Assembly: GCA_011391085.1 (NCBI GenBank)
Contig: JAABRD010000046.1
Location: 1 to 42,814 of the forward strand
Origin: Thiotrichaceae bacterium
GTDB lineage: Bacteria > Pseudomonadota > Gammaproteobacteria > Beggiatoales > Beggiatoaceae
Reading direction: 5' to 3'
Length of the DNA: 42,814 nt
The notes under the pieces were generated by a model that worked only from the letters and a program-made list of their open reading frames with translations, did no database searches and had not been told where the DNA came from. This document shows, in pieces, positions 35,075 through 42,623 of the stretch; the first letter of the stretch is position 1, and each line of letters begins with the position of its first letter. A program made the position numbers and the translations under genes.

Positions 35075-36124
35075 CTACTTTGGTAATACTTTGCTTAACT
35101 TTTTCAAAGCGGAATCACTGATGGTAAAAACTTTCCTCTCGGTCCAACCCTGCTGGCGTCCAAGTGTACTGTCGGCGATCTCTTTAGCCGTCATATCGTG
35201 GTAATAGCGCATCCGTAACACTTGTTTTTCCAACTCCTTCAATTTTGCCATTTGCAGGCGATTTAACAAGTTCTGAAATTCTGGATCGTCTCGCAGGCGA
35301 TTTAACAGCTTCTGAAATTCAGGGTCGTCAACCGATTCTGGTGAGTTCCCCAAAACATAGGCTAATACGGCCAATTCCAGTTGTTGCCGCCATTGTTCTG
35401 CAACTCGTTCCTCGAAGGGTAAGTCAGGGGCGGGCAAGTCTAATCCTTCCAGTTCATCTTCTGGCAAGGCATCTCGCGAAACCATGACAGGAGGTATTTT
35501 GATGCGACATTTTTGTAAAATTTCACTGACCACCTCTTCTACACTTGCGGAAGACATCGTGGTTTCTCCTTTCAGTATCTCTACGGTTTCCCGTCGAGAG
35601 TAGTGATAAACCGCTAACAAGTAATATGCCTTAATAGCGAATACCGTTTTGGCAATCTCCTCTCGTTTCACCTCAGGATGATCAGTCGCCAACGTTTCTA
35701 TCACCCGCGCCGTATAAAACTCTGCTTTGCGTAGATGACTTTTCAGAATCAGTTGAAGGGCTGGGCTATATAAAGGTCGTTTGCCAATGCACCGGTGTAG
35801 TGGTGTGGAAACGCCAAATGTCTTTCTAGCGAAGTCTTCCAACCAATACGAAATTTTGAGTAGGATAAAAGTGCTATTTTGATTTAACAATGTTTCACAC
35901 TCTTTCGGTAATCTCTCCGTAAGAATGTAAGTCGCGGCTTCCATAGCCAGTGCTTCATCCCAATAAAAGCGTCTCTTGGCCATCTGGTCAATTTTTTCGT
36001 ACCAGGCTGACCAAATTTTATTTTGACACTCATTATTCGACTGGTGGTTGCCAACACTATGATTTGGCACAGCCCACATTGAGAATAAGTTTCCCAGAGG
36101 GATACCAAGGAAGGTCATTTGCAT
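35075..36124 (-). CDS. Sigma-70-family (ECF-like) RNA polymerase sigma factor, diverged and long
   Basis: A 349-aa protein. The C-terminal 65 residues read as sigma region 4, a helix-turn-helix for the -35 element: LKELEKQVLRMRYYHDMTAKEIADSTLGRQQGWTERKV and following helix. The N-terminal part (about 40-110; WDEALAMEAATYILTERLP) resembles region 2 of an ECF sigma factor but is weak. The centre is a long acidic insertion containing a 13-residue tandem duplication (DDPEFQKLLNRLR, DDPEFQNLLNRLQ). At nearly twice the size of a typical ECF sigma it may be a distinct subgroup. AAAGGGGA lies 6 nt before ATG 36124. It is the first gene of the run sigma, anti-sigma, M48 protease. The alternative, a non-sigma HTH regulator, remains possible. 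Confidence 0.68.
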   Translation of the reverse strand: MQMTFLGIPLGNLFSMWAVPNHSVGNHQSNNECQNKIWSAWYEKIDQMAKRRFYWDEALAMEAATYILTERLPKECETLLNQNSTFILLKISYWLEDFARKTFGVSTPLHRCIGKRPLYSPALQLILKSHLRKAEFYTARVIETLATDHPEVKREEIAKTVFAIKAYYLLAVYHYSRRETVEILKGETTMSSASVEEVVSEILQKCRIKIPPVMVSRDALPEDELEGLDLPAPDLPFEERVAEQWRQQLELAVLAYVLGNSPESVDDPEFQKLLNRLRDDPEFQNLLNRLQMAKLKELEKQVLRMRYYHDMTAKEIADSTLGRQQGWTERKVFTISDSALKKLSKVLPK

Positions 36125-36340
36125 CTGATTCCCCTTTGTTGTTTAAAAGAAGTGGGGATTTTATCACTTCTTTGTTTATAAGTAACGTAGCCAATTTATT
36201 TTTTCCCAAAAAAATTTGTGAGAGGCTTCGATTATAGTAAACGTGGCCGTTGGTTATTTTTCCCAAAAAAATTTAAAAAATTTTTTTATACGTCATTTAC
36301 GGGCAAGGCTACGTTTTGAACCCCTGGTTTGATGTTTTTT

Positions 36341-36458
36341 TATAGTAGTATTCCCACTAAATGATACGATTCTCACTGGAGCGCAATAAGAATTATTGCG
36401 CAATAATTCTTATTGCGCTCCAGAGAAATTTGTACAAATTTGGGGAAATATTACTATA
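36341..36458. repeat. Palindromic miniature element, family B copy 2, with a perfect 48-bp palindrome
   Basis: The termini TATAGTAGTATTCCC and gggaaatattactata are imperfect inverted repeats matching 7120-7230. At the centre, 36376-36423 is a perfect 48-bp palindrome with no loop (24-nt arms starting CTGGAGCGCAATAAGAATTA). The right end supplies the TAG stop codon of the RecD-like gene. The rest of the 329-bp gap (36125-36340) holds a family E repeat and an A/T-rich stretch with tandem copies of ttttcccaaaaaaattt; no gene. Confidence 0.75.
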
Positions 36459-38202
36459 AACCTGACATTCTTGTTATTTGTTGGGAGATGGCAGCTTTAA
36501 ACACAGCTTCGGTTCCCCAAATACTCAAACGATGGTGGGCGCGGGTGATGGCCGTGTAAATCAATTCACGAGTGAGAAGAGGAGAAATGGGGTCGGGTAA
36601 CAAGAGGAACACCTCATCAAATTGTTGTCCTTGACTGTTATAAATAGTCATGGCATAAGCCGTCTCATGTTCTGGCAGACGAGGAGGCCATAAGATACGC
36701 ACGGCACCGTCGGGAGAGAGAAAAAAGGCTTGTAACTCCTGTGAATGGGCGGGATGACGCAAAATCATTCCCCTCTCTCCCCGGTCCAATTTCAAAGTCT
36801 CATCCTGGCGAGTCATCAGAAGAGGACGGCCAGAATAGTGATGATGATAACTGGTAGGGAGGAGATTTCGGGAACTGAGTTTTTGTTCGATTTGACGGTT
36901 AATCGATTCGACTCCATAAGGTCCGTGGCGAAGTACGCATAACAGGCCAAATTTAGACAGTTGTGACAAAATATTTTCAGGTTTCTCTGCGGCAAAATAG
37001 GCAACAAATTTGGTCACGAGAAGGTCGGTCAAGGAAGATGGTAAGGCTTCAAAAATGCGTAAATGATGCCAACTGACCTCTGGATACTGGTCTGATTTAA
37101 GAATTTGCAAGGCTTGTTCACTGCGTCCATATTTCACGGCGGTTGCCAATTGACGAAGACCATTATGGATTCCAAATCCATCGTTATCAGGTAAAAACAC
37201 GAAGCTTTCGGATCTGGGAAGAGAGGTTCGGTTAGTCTCCTCTTGTGTCATCATCATTCGACCAATGTCCCTTAATACCGTCCCCGCCTCTTTATCCCCC
37301 ACTTGATCTATATCTCCTAATAAAATCCAACGGGCTTCCAATGGTATCGCGAGGGCCAGTCTAGTCATCCAAGCTAAATCTAGCCTGGAGGCTTCAACCA
37401 CCACCACGACATCGTAGGGTAACGGATGACGGAAAGAGGAGAAAACCGCGGAGGCGTCTGAGTTGCCCAAGAGACCCTGGAGGGTATAAACCTCCTGGGG
37501 CAGGGCGGCTTTGATAGCGGGTACACAATTTAACAGAGGCGTCATCTCGGTTAAAATGTTTTGTAATTGTCTAGCCATTTTAGCCGAGGGGGCGACGAGG
37601 GCGATGTTTAACTGTGGATTTTGTTCTAGCAAGAGTGCTATCATTTTAATAAGCGTCATCGCTTTGCCCGTGCCAGGGCCGCCCGAAATAACACAGAAAT
37701 GATGGCGTAGGGCCGTCTGTGCCGCATTTTTAAGGACGCCATTGGCAGGGTCTGGGAACAGACGGGCGAGGCCGTCTTGTAACCATCCCCAATCGACTTT
37801 AGGCGGTGGCTGATGCAAGCGAGTCCGCAAATTAGCGACGAGTTGTTGTTCATAATTCCAATAGCGATATAAATATAAACGATACTTATCCAGAACAAGT
37901 GGTGTATAATCCGAAGGACGTCCCACTGCGTTACAGTTTTGTAGGGAACTTATCCACGTCGTTAGGGTAGGATAACGCAAAGTGGAGATACCAGACGCGG
38001 CAAGGGGAGGAAAATTTGTCTCCGCTTGCGTGCTTAAATCGATACAGGTATGCCCTTGGTGAGTGAAGTAACTGACTAGCAACGCACCTAACCATACATT
38101 GTCATCTGCACACTCAGAAAAAGTGGCAACAAATCGGGCGAAATAGACATCTAGGTCTGAAACGATACCTTGGTTATATAAACTGTGGATGGCGGGGGGC
38201 AT
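36454..38202 (-). CDS. RecD-like superfamily 1 helicase with altered ATPase motifs
   Basis: A 582-aa protein whose whole length aligns by eye to RecD, the 5'-3' helicase subunit of exonuclease V. Motif I reads GGPGTGKAMT with Lys180 kept but Ala181 in place of the Mg-binding Thr; motif II reads VVVEAS with Val269 in place of the Asp of DEAS; motif III LLGDIDQVGD is normal; the C-terminal TVHKSQG motif reads TIYNSQG with Tyr521 and Asn522. Each of the first two changes is explained by one base. TRELIYTAITRA near the end is intact. No recB or recC lies in the window. It is either a decayed helicase still open or a protein reused without ATPase activity. Its stop codon comes from a family B element, so the original C-terminus may be truncated by a few residues. 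An ACTATCC array lies just before the start. Confidence 0.82.
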   Translation of the reverse strand: MPPAIHSLYNQGIVSDLDVYFARFVATFSECADDNVWLGALLVSYFTHQGHTCIDLSTQAETNFPPLAASGISTLRYPTLTTWISSLQNCNAVGRPSDYTPLVLDKYRLYLYRYWNYEQQLVANLRTRLHQPPPKVDWGWLQDGLARLFPDPANGVLKNAAQTALRHHFCVISGGPGTGKAMTLIKMIALLLEQNPQLNIALVAPSAKMARQLQNILTEMTPLLNCVPAIKAALPQEVYTLQGLLGNSDASAVFSSFRHPLPYDVVVVVEASRLDLAWMTRLALAIPLEARWILLGDIDQVGDKEAGTVLRDIGRMMMTQEETNRTSLPRSESFVFLPDNDGFGIHNGLRQLATAVKYGRSEQALQILKSDQYPEVSWHHLRIFEALPSSLTDLLVTKFVAYFAAEKPENILSQLSKFGLLCVLRHGPYGVESINRQIEQKLSSRNLLPTSYHHHYSGRPLLMTRQDETLKLDRGERGMILRHPAHSQELQAFFLSPDGAVRILWPPRLPEHETAYAMTIYNSQGQQFDEVFLLLPDPISPLLTRELIYTAITRAHHRLSIWGTEAVFKAAISQQITRMSGL

Positions 38203-38208
38203 TTTAGC

Positions 38209-38243
38209 GGATAGTGGATAGTGGATAGTAGATAGTATAGTGG
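38209..38243 (-). repeat. Heptamer array ACTATCC upstream of the RecD-like gene
   Basis: Four to five minus-strand units of ACTATCC, with two variants, end 7 nt before the ATG at 38202. This is the third gene in the window with the array in the ribosome-site position. Confidence 0.8.
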
Positions 38244-38427
38244 TTTTTGGGGTCTATGACTAAAGATTTCAAATGCACGATAGAAACTCAGTTTCGGAAA
38301 GCAAACGGAGTTTCTTTATCACACCCCGTCTGCCAATCTGCTATTCATCAAGTTTAATAGGCGTCTTTTCTGTTCTAGGTGGATGTTGAAAATGACGCCT
38401 GCGACCAATTAAACGGGGGAATTACTC

Positions 38428-38892
38428 ATGTTTACTTATGAACTGGAACAACGATTGAAGGAGTTGGAACAAGAACAAAGCCATCAAGATTGGTTATTAC
38501 AGGAGGAAATGAATAAACTGGAAAGGGAGTTGGTCAATAAAAATCTGACCAATCCCGAAACACCAGTCACCTGTAGCGGAGAACCGGTGAAACAGGTCAA
38601 CCTGCAACCGGTAAGATTGTCTAAAACCAATGGTGAGAAGACCGCTACGGTGAGACCCTTTGCCAAGTCTAATATGTCTTCTGCGGCATCGCAGAATTAT
38701 GTGATTCGGTTAACGTTAAATCCTCGCCTACCTTTAGAATGGTCCGGCAAAAATTGGGCAAGATGTGGCCAGGGATTGCGTTATCCAAGCATGGAGATTG
38801 CCCAAAAAAGTGTACAACAACTGCAAAAACGGTGGCCGACGGAAAAATTGAAAATTCATAGTACCGCGTTGGATTTAGAGATGGCGACTTAG
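38428..38892 (+). CDS. Small hypothetical protein with N-terminal coiled coil
   Basis: A 154-aa soluble protein with no family I recognise. Residues 1-38 form a heptad-rich coiled coil (YELEQRLKELEQEQ), 39-85 are a polar linker, and 86-154 form a compact basic domain (YVIRLTLNPRLPLEWSGKNW) with a Trp-rich stretch. ATG 38428 has a purine-rich site (acgggggaatt) 5-13 nt upstream and codon use like its neighbours, so I believe it is a real gene. It diverges from the RecD-like gene; the two share the 225-bp gap as promoter space. Confidence 0.65.
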   Translation: MFTYELEQRLKELEQEQSHQDWLLQEEMNKLERELVNKNLTNPETPVTCSGEPVKQVNLQPVRLSKTNGEKTATVRPFAKSNMSSAASQNYVIRLTLNPRLPLEWSGKNWARCGQGLRYPSMEIAQKSVQQLQKRWPTEKLKIHSTALDLEMAT

Positions 38893-38944
38893 AAGAAGTC
38901 AATGACTGAATGGAGAAAAAAATCACTCCAGCTTCGGTAGCCAG

Positions 38945-38980
38945 GTAGGGTGGGCAAACGTCCTTTTGTTTGCCCACCGT
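38945..38980. terminator. Hairpin after the hypothetical gene
   Basis: gtagggtgggcaaacg and tttgcccaccgt form an interrupted stem with the same core (gggtgggcaa) as the hairpins at 27791-27914. It begins about 50 bp after the stop. Confidence 0.5.
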
Positions 38981-38993
38981 TTACCACCAATGC

Positions 38994-39378
38994 CATTCAG
39001 TTAAGGAATTGAGGTGGCGAAACCATTAAAATGGCGGTGGACTAGAGGCTTCTCAGTTAAGGAATTGAGGTGGCGAAACCATTAAAATAGCGGTGGACTA
39101 GAGGCTTCAGCCGGGGGCAAGCCCGTGATTTCAATTCTGTTCCATCCCCCACCGGCTGAAGCCTCTAGTCCACCTGGCGATTCATTTCAGGGGCTGTTTT
39201 CCTTAACTTAATAGCATTGACCGTTTACCACGATGACAAAGCTACGCTTTGGATTCCTGGTCAGACACCGTAGATATTTCGGACACCTTTTTCTCTTGAT
39301 TAGAACTAGGACAAACCGTCAAAGAGTTTATAGTCGTTGTCATTGACAAAGAACCGATAAACTGTGCCTTCACTTCAT
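38994..39378. repeat. Segmental duplication, copy 1
   Basis: About 330 bp of this block (39052-39378) is nearly identical to 40861-41189. It begins with ttaaggaattgaggtggcg, includes a family R hairpin (ggactagaggcttcagccgg and its complement), a family E palindrome and the 3' end of the HTH gene. The first 58 bp (38994-39051) are an extra partial tandem copy of its left end. Confidence 0.9.
39242..39378 (-). pseudogene. 3' fragment of the HTH gene carried by the duplication
   Basis: This is the copy of the last 45 or so codons of the 176-aa HTH gene (41054-41584), including its TAG stop (39242-39244). Upstream of 39378 similarity ends and no start is available, so it is a dead fragment. Few differences separate it from the intact copy, so the duplication is recent. 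Confidence 0.8.
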
Positions 39379-39655
39379 TTGCAGAAAGGTGACCATTCAT
39401 TTCCCATTCTGTTAATTCTAAAATTCTGTAAATTCTGATTCAGACAAGTAAGGTGGATTTCGCTACGCGTATCCACTGAAGAGTTAACCTTGCGCCGCTT
39501 TTTGAAAAAAGAAGTGCGACAAGAGGCATCGCAAGGATTTTGTCAAAATCGGTATCGGTTACTCAAGTAACCGACGGTAGTGGTCATTCCTCAAACCTGA
39601 CAGGTCTTTGAGACCTGTCAGGTTTATATCAATATTTGAATTGAATTTCACCGTA
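39379..39655. other. Gene-poor stretch with a strong hairpin
   Basis: About 280 bp without a convincing gene. It contains a perfect hairpin (39593-39625: 15-bp stem aaacctgacaggtct around ttg), a repeat-like gtggatttcgctacgcgtatccac (39453-39476), and a short open frame without start (39478-39570, 30 codons, basic) that may be a gene fragment. The hairpin lies just after the stop of the minus-strand PIN toxin gene and may be its terminator. Confidence 0.55.
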
Positions 39656-40048
39656 CTATTCTGCAATTAACCGTTCTGTCAACTCTTGATAACCGGAAAA
39701 CATGCGATCCAAACTTATCAGTTTTAAATCATGGCATAGTGCGGTAGCGATAATGAGTCGGTCCGCTGGGTCTTTGTGATGTTCTGGCAATGTTGCGGCC
39801 ACACGAGAAATTTGGCAAGTGATGGGTAATACCTCCACCCCCGAATGGGTAGATGCCTCGGTTAACCATTGTTCAACTGGTTGGTTAAGCACTATTCGTC
39901 GTTTTTGCACCAGCATAACTGTTTCCCAACAGGAAATGGCGGAAACGAAGACGACCTCGGCATGTTCAATTTTATCTACCAGTTTGACTGAAAGAGGGTC
40001 GGTTGGTAGCAACCAGCGTAACCAGATATGAGTATCCAATAAAATCAT
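39656..40048 (-). CDS. PIN-domain toxin, VapC-type (pair 1)
   Basis: A 130-aa PIN-domain ribonuclease. The acidic residues of the Mg-binding site are visible: Asp5 in MILLDTHIW, the Glu in SAISCWE, the Asp pair in KDPADRLIIATA, and the Asp in LISLDRMF. VapC toxins cleave tRNA or rRNA and are held inactive by their antitoxin. The start at 40048 overlaps the antitoxin stop (ATGA) with GGAGGTG upstream; a start 15 bp earlier is in frame but lacks a ribosome site. It is the second gene of a two-gene operon. Confidence 0.9.
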   Translation of the reverse strand: MILLDTHIWLRWLLPTDPLSVKLVDKIEHAEVVFVSAISCWETVMLVQKRRIVLNQPVEQWLTEASTHSGVEVLPITCQISRVAATLPEHHKDPADRLIIATALCHDLKLISLDRMFSGYQELTERLIAE

Positions 40049-40317
40049 CTCAACACCTCCCACTCTTCTGGGGCAACAACAGGTTCGACAAGGTCCCCTA
40101 AAATTTGCCCCTGACCTGCAATTTTTGGAGAAGGTTTACGCCGTGGTATAGAGGAGGTTTGCGGATAATCTGTCAGTATTAAGAAAATCGCTTCCAATTG
40201 CACATTGGGAGGCAAGCGGGGCAGTTGTTTCAGGTGGCCGTGGCTGTCGGTTTCTAACATTAATTTTTCAGCATACATGGTTTTTAACCCTTGCCAGGAA
40301 TGGTCAGGCAACGTCAT
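40045..40317 (-). CDS. Antitoxin of PIN toxin pair 1
   Basis: A small protein of 90 aa from 40317, or 77 aa from the ATG at 40278, which gives MYAEKLMLETDSHGHLKQLP, a more typical antitoxin N-terminus. The N-terminal part is strand-rich and probably binds DNA; the C-terminal part (IPRRKPSPKIAGQGQILGDLVEPV) is the flexible segment that usually wraps the toxin. It overlaps the toxin by 4 bp, so translation is coupled. Its family is not certain. The leader (40358-40450) is shared with the second toxin-antitoxin operon. Confidence 0.75.
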   Translation of the reverse strand: MTLPDHSWQGLKTMYAEKLMLETDSHGHLKQLPRLPPNVQLEAIFLILTDYPQTSSIPRRKPSPKIAGQGQILGDLVEPVVAPEEWEVLR

Positions 40318-40357
40318 TTAATATAGTGCTACTTTGGTTAAATTGAAAGTGGATAAC

Positions 40358-40515
40358 AATAAAGTGGGTAGTTTAGCAAAGAGTGTAAACGGAGTCAAGA
40401 ATTTGAATTGACGGGGTTGATGGTCTGAATCAGAATGGAAAGACATTTGAGAATGAACAGAATGAATACAAGCTATGTCTTTCAATTCTGATTCTGACCA
40501 TACTACCAGACCCAG
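40358..40515. repeat. Shared leader and palindromic repeat (family D) upstream of antitoxin 1
   Basis: 40358-40450 is nearly identical to 42624-42716 upstream of antitoxin 2. The right part, 40422-40515, is nearly identical to 41801-41902 and is an inverted repeat (tctgaatcagaatggaaagacat against atgtctttcaattctgattctga). In the minus-strand sense the shared block is where the promoter of each operon should be. Confidence 0.8.
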
Positions 40516-40538
40516 AAGTCCTTTCGTGGTACTTTGCC

Positions 40539-40573
40539 TGGTCACGGACAAAGCTACGCTTTGGACTCCTGGT
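40539..40573. repeat. Family E palindrome
   Basis: A copy of ggtcacggacaaagctacgc followed by tttggactcctgg, abutting the antitoxin remnant; it belongs to the same family as 24488-24526. Confidence 0.65.
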
Positions 40574-40575
40574 AA

Positions 40576-40776
40576 TTAATGAATTAATGTCATTACTGGG
40601 GAAACCATTGGCAAACATTGAGGAAATTCCTTCAGGTACTCTTGTGCGGCCGCACGAAGCACGGCATTAGGTTCATCAGGGGTGTTAAGAAAGGTCAGAA
40701 AACGTTCCCATTCGGTGTTGGACAACGTTATCGAGGAATGCCCCATGAGAACCTTTTGAAGACGTTCGTAGCTGGT
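40576..40776 (-). pseudogene. Remnant of a TacA-type (DUF1778-like) antitoxin
   Basis: The minus-strand open stretch of 66 codons ends at TAA 40576-40578 and is bounded upstream by a TGA at 40777-40779. It encodes SYERLQKVL, then ITLSNTEWERFLTFLNTP and DEPNAVLRAAAQEY. This is the pattern of the C-terminal half of TacA/DUF1778 antitoxins (LS..DW..FL..L..P..PN..LR). The N-terminal ribbon-helix-helix part and a proper start are missing, and no GNAT-type toxin follows. I read it as a 5'-truncated relic. Confidence is limited by its short length. Confidence 0.5.
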
Positions 40777-40860
40777 TCAACTCCCAAATTGGGAGTCCCA
40801 GACAGGTCTTGAACTCCTGAGTCACTCACCTGACGCAACGGCCTCCCAGACCCGAAGTGT

Positions 40861-41189
40861 CATTCAGTTAAGGAATTGAGGTGGCGAAACCATTAAAATG
40901 GCGGTGGACTAGAGGCTTCAGCCGGGGGGCAAGCCCGTGATTTCAATTCGGTTCCATCCCCCTCCGGCTGAAGCCTCTAGTCCACCTGGCGATTCATTTC
41001 AGGGGCTGTTTTCCTTAACTTAATAGCATTGACCGTTTACCACGATGACAAAGCTATGCTTTGGATTCCTGGTCAGACACCGTAGATATTTCGGACACCT
41101 TTTTCTCTTGATTAGAACTAGGACAAACCGTCAAAGAGTTTATAGTCGTTGTCATTGACAAAGAACCGATAAACTGTGCCTTCACTTCA
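40861..41189. repeat. Segmental duplication, copy 2
   Basis: The counterpart of 39052-39378 (see there). In this copy the duplicated block continues into an intact gene, so copy 2 is probably the source. It includes the family R hairpin (40900-40985) and a family E palindrome (41046-41076). Confidence 0.9.
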
Positions 41190-41584
41190 ATTGAAAATAA
41201 ATCACGAGAAAGATTCCTAATCCTCAGAATCGCTTCCCCAGGAATAGTTCCCATCTCCTCCCCCAAAGAACTAAATTGCTGTTTATACCCCGCCTCCCCC
41301 AGCCACTCACAAATATTTCTCCAATTCACCATCTTCTCCCCATCCTTTCCCAAGAGACGTTTAATATAAGTATACAGACGATTACACAAGTCCACCTTTA
41401 ATCCCGCCGGATTGCGATGCAGTTTCTCTGCGATTTCGGAGGGGCTATAACCACATAATAACCCACGTAAGTGAACTTGTTCAATCGGCGTTAACCGTTT
41501 ACGTTTCACCTTAGCTAGGTCTTGATAGAGACGCGGCAAATCCCATTGCAGGGCCGCTTGCAGGAATTGTTCATCGGGGGACAT
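41054..41584 (-). CDS. HTH protein resembling N-terminal domains of cyanobacterial-type signalling proteins
   Basis: A 176-aa protein. Residues 30-78 form a LuxR-like helix-turn-helix: LTPIEQVHLRGLLCGYSPSE and IAEKLHRNPAGLKVDLCNRLYTYIKRLLG in sequence. Such HTH domains are common at the N-terminus of large multidomain NTPase or WD40 proteins in cyanobacteria and sulfur bacteria; here the domain stands almost alone, with a linker (about 84-110; NWRNICEWLGEAGYK) and a Ser/Thr-rich tail. The last 45 codons lie inside the segmental duplication and overlap a family E repeat that supplies the stop, so the gene may be the front end of a once larger protein. Upstream (41585-41760) is AT-rich and includes two copies of tatatggattattt. 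Confidence 0.68.
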   Translation of the reverse strand: MSPDEQFLQAALQWDLPRLYQDLAKVKRKRLTPIEQVHLRGLLCGYSPSEIAEKLHRNPAGLKVDLCNRLYTYIKRLLGKDGEKMVNWRNICEWLGEAGYKQQFSSLGEEMGTIPGEAILRIRNLSRDLFSIEVKAQFIGSLSMTTTINSLTVCPSSNQEKKVSEISTVSDQESKA

Positions 41585-41800
41585 ATTAATTTTTATAAAG
41601 TAGGTAAATTAATCTAATGAGATTATAACGTATTTTATAACGTTGGGTATATGGATTATTTGCGAGACTACCCTTATGTTTAGAGGTAGCCTAAAAACCT
41701 AGCAGATTGATAACGACACCATAGTGTATTTCAATAATGGTGGTTATATGGATTATTTACAAGGGGTGGTTTAAAATTGTCTTTCTATAGGTGTATTTTA
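41585..41800. promoter_or_regulatory. AT-rich upstream region of the HTH gene with direct repeats
   Basis: Two direct copies of tatatggattattt (41649-41662 and 41745-41758) lie 96 bp apart; near the gene are two direct copies of ataacgt (41625-41631 and 41637-41643). They would suit operator sites for the HTH protein itself, but that is only a suggestion. No gene is seen. Confidence 0.4.
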
Positions 41801-41902
41801 TGGTCAGAATCAGAATTGAAAGACATTTGAGAATGAACAGAATGAATACAAGCCATGTCTTCCAATTCTCAAATTCTGATTCTGACAATACTACCAGACC
41901 CA
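41801..41902. repeat. Palindromic repeat (family D), second copy
   Basis: The inverted repeat ggtcagaatcagaattgaaa / aattctgattctgac, with the interior gacatttgagaatgaacag, is nearly identical to 40422-40515. It is followed by a reversed family E palindrome (41900-41930) next to the toxin 2 stop. Confidence 0.75.
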
Positions 41903-41930
41903 GGGGGCCAAAGCGTAGCTTTGTCCATGA

Positions 41931-42347
41931 CTATGTTTCAACAAGATATGAGTCGATAGAACTAAAAGAGGACAAGCCCGCCGCGGCACGGTCAAAAGTA
42001 AGGGTACTGTGACAGCCTGCATAACGATTTTTGACACCAATCAGGCAATCGGCGAAATCGGCAGAACTGGTTTTAAAATCGGTTAAAGCTTCGCAAACCG
42101 TATTTTCATCCTCGACCTGGAATTGACGGGCCAACAAAATTTGTTCGACCACTTCACAAACCTTGGTTTTCGGATAACGATAATGTTTGGTCAACACCCA
42201 AACCAATTCGCATAGCACGACGTGGTTAATAAATAAACAGGGTTCTGCTTGACAGACTTGTTCAATCAAGCGGGTGGCGGTTGCTGATTGATGAAGGTCG
42301 TCTTGGGCAAAATAACGTACCAAGATATTCGTGTCAACACCCATCAT
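41931..42347 (-). CDS. PIN-domain toxin, VapC-type (pair 2)
   Basis: A 138-aa PIN-domain ribonuclease of a different subgroup from pair 1. Acidic sites: Asp5 in MMGVDTNILVRYF, Glu in VVLCELVWVL, Asp in SSADFADCLIG, Asp in LTFDRAAAGL. The start codon overlaps the antitoxin stop as ATGA. The last dozen or so residues (FSSIDSYLVET) extend beyond the usual PIN end and run toward the neighbouring repeat, so the original C-terminus may have been replaced. It is the second gene of the operon with the AbrB-type antitoxin. Confidence 0.9.
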   Translation of the reverse strand: MMGVDTNILVRYFAQDDLHQSATATRLIEQVCQAEPCLFINHVVLCELVWVLTKHYRYPKTKVCEVVEQILLARQFQVEDENTVCEALTDFKTSSADFADCLIGVKNRYAGCHSTLTFDRAAAGLSSFSSIDSYLVET

Positions 42348-42601
42348 ACCGTTTCAACCTCGCGGCAGGCACCACGAAGAATGGCTTCCTGCATTTCTTC
42401 GATAGAAACGGGTGGATAACCGTCACGCTTCAAGATGCCTCTCAGGTCCCGAACATCTATGGTTTTAGCACGCCCTAGCACCACTCGCCCGTCGGCGCCG
42501 ATGACAAACTCCAATTTGTCACCCGCGGTCATGCAAAGATACTCTCGTATCTCTTTGGGAAGGGTAATTTGACCATTGGCAGTCATTGTTGAAATATTCA
42601 T
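42344..42601 (-). CDS. AbrB/SpoVT-fold antitoxin, VapB-type (pair 2)
   Basis: An 85-aa protein from ATG 42601 with GGAA 8 nt upstream. The N-terminal 45 residues (STMTANGQITLPKEIREYL and the following GDKLEFVIGADGRVVL) are a typical swapped-hairpin AbrB DNA-binding domain; the C-terminus (DLRGILKRDGYPPVSIEEMQ) is the toxin-binding segment. A longer reading frame from 42799 translates repeat sequence and is not used. The protein should repress its own operon together with the toxin. Confidence 0.9.
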   Translation of the reverse strand: MNISTMTANGQITLPKEIREYLCMTAGDKLEFVIGADGRVVLGRAKTIDVRDLRGILKRDGYPPVSIEEMQEAILRGACREVETV

Positions 42602-42623
42602 GGTAAAGTTCCTGTGAATTGAG

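Noticed and set aside
39478-39570. Thirty-codon open frame with a basic composition (EELTLRRFLKKEVRQEA)
   Set aside because: There is no start codon, no ribosome site and no recognised family; it may be a gene fragment but cannot be supported.
40618-40812. 64-codon plus-strand open frame
   Set aside because: It is the antisense of the TacA-like antitoxin remnant, which reads sensibly on the minus strand.
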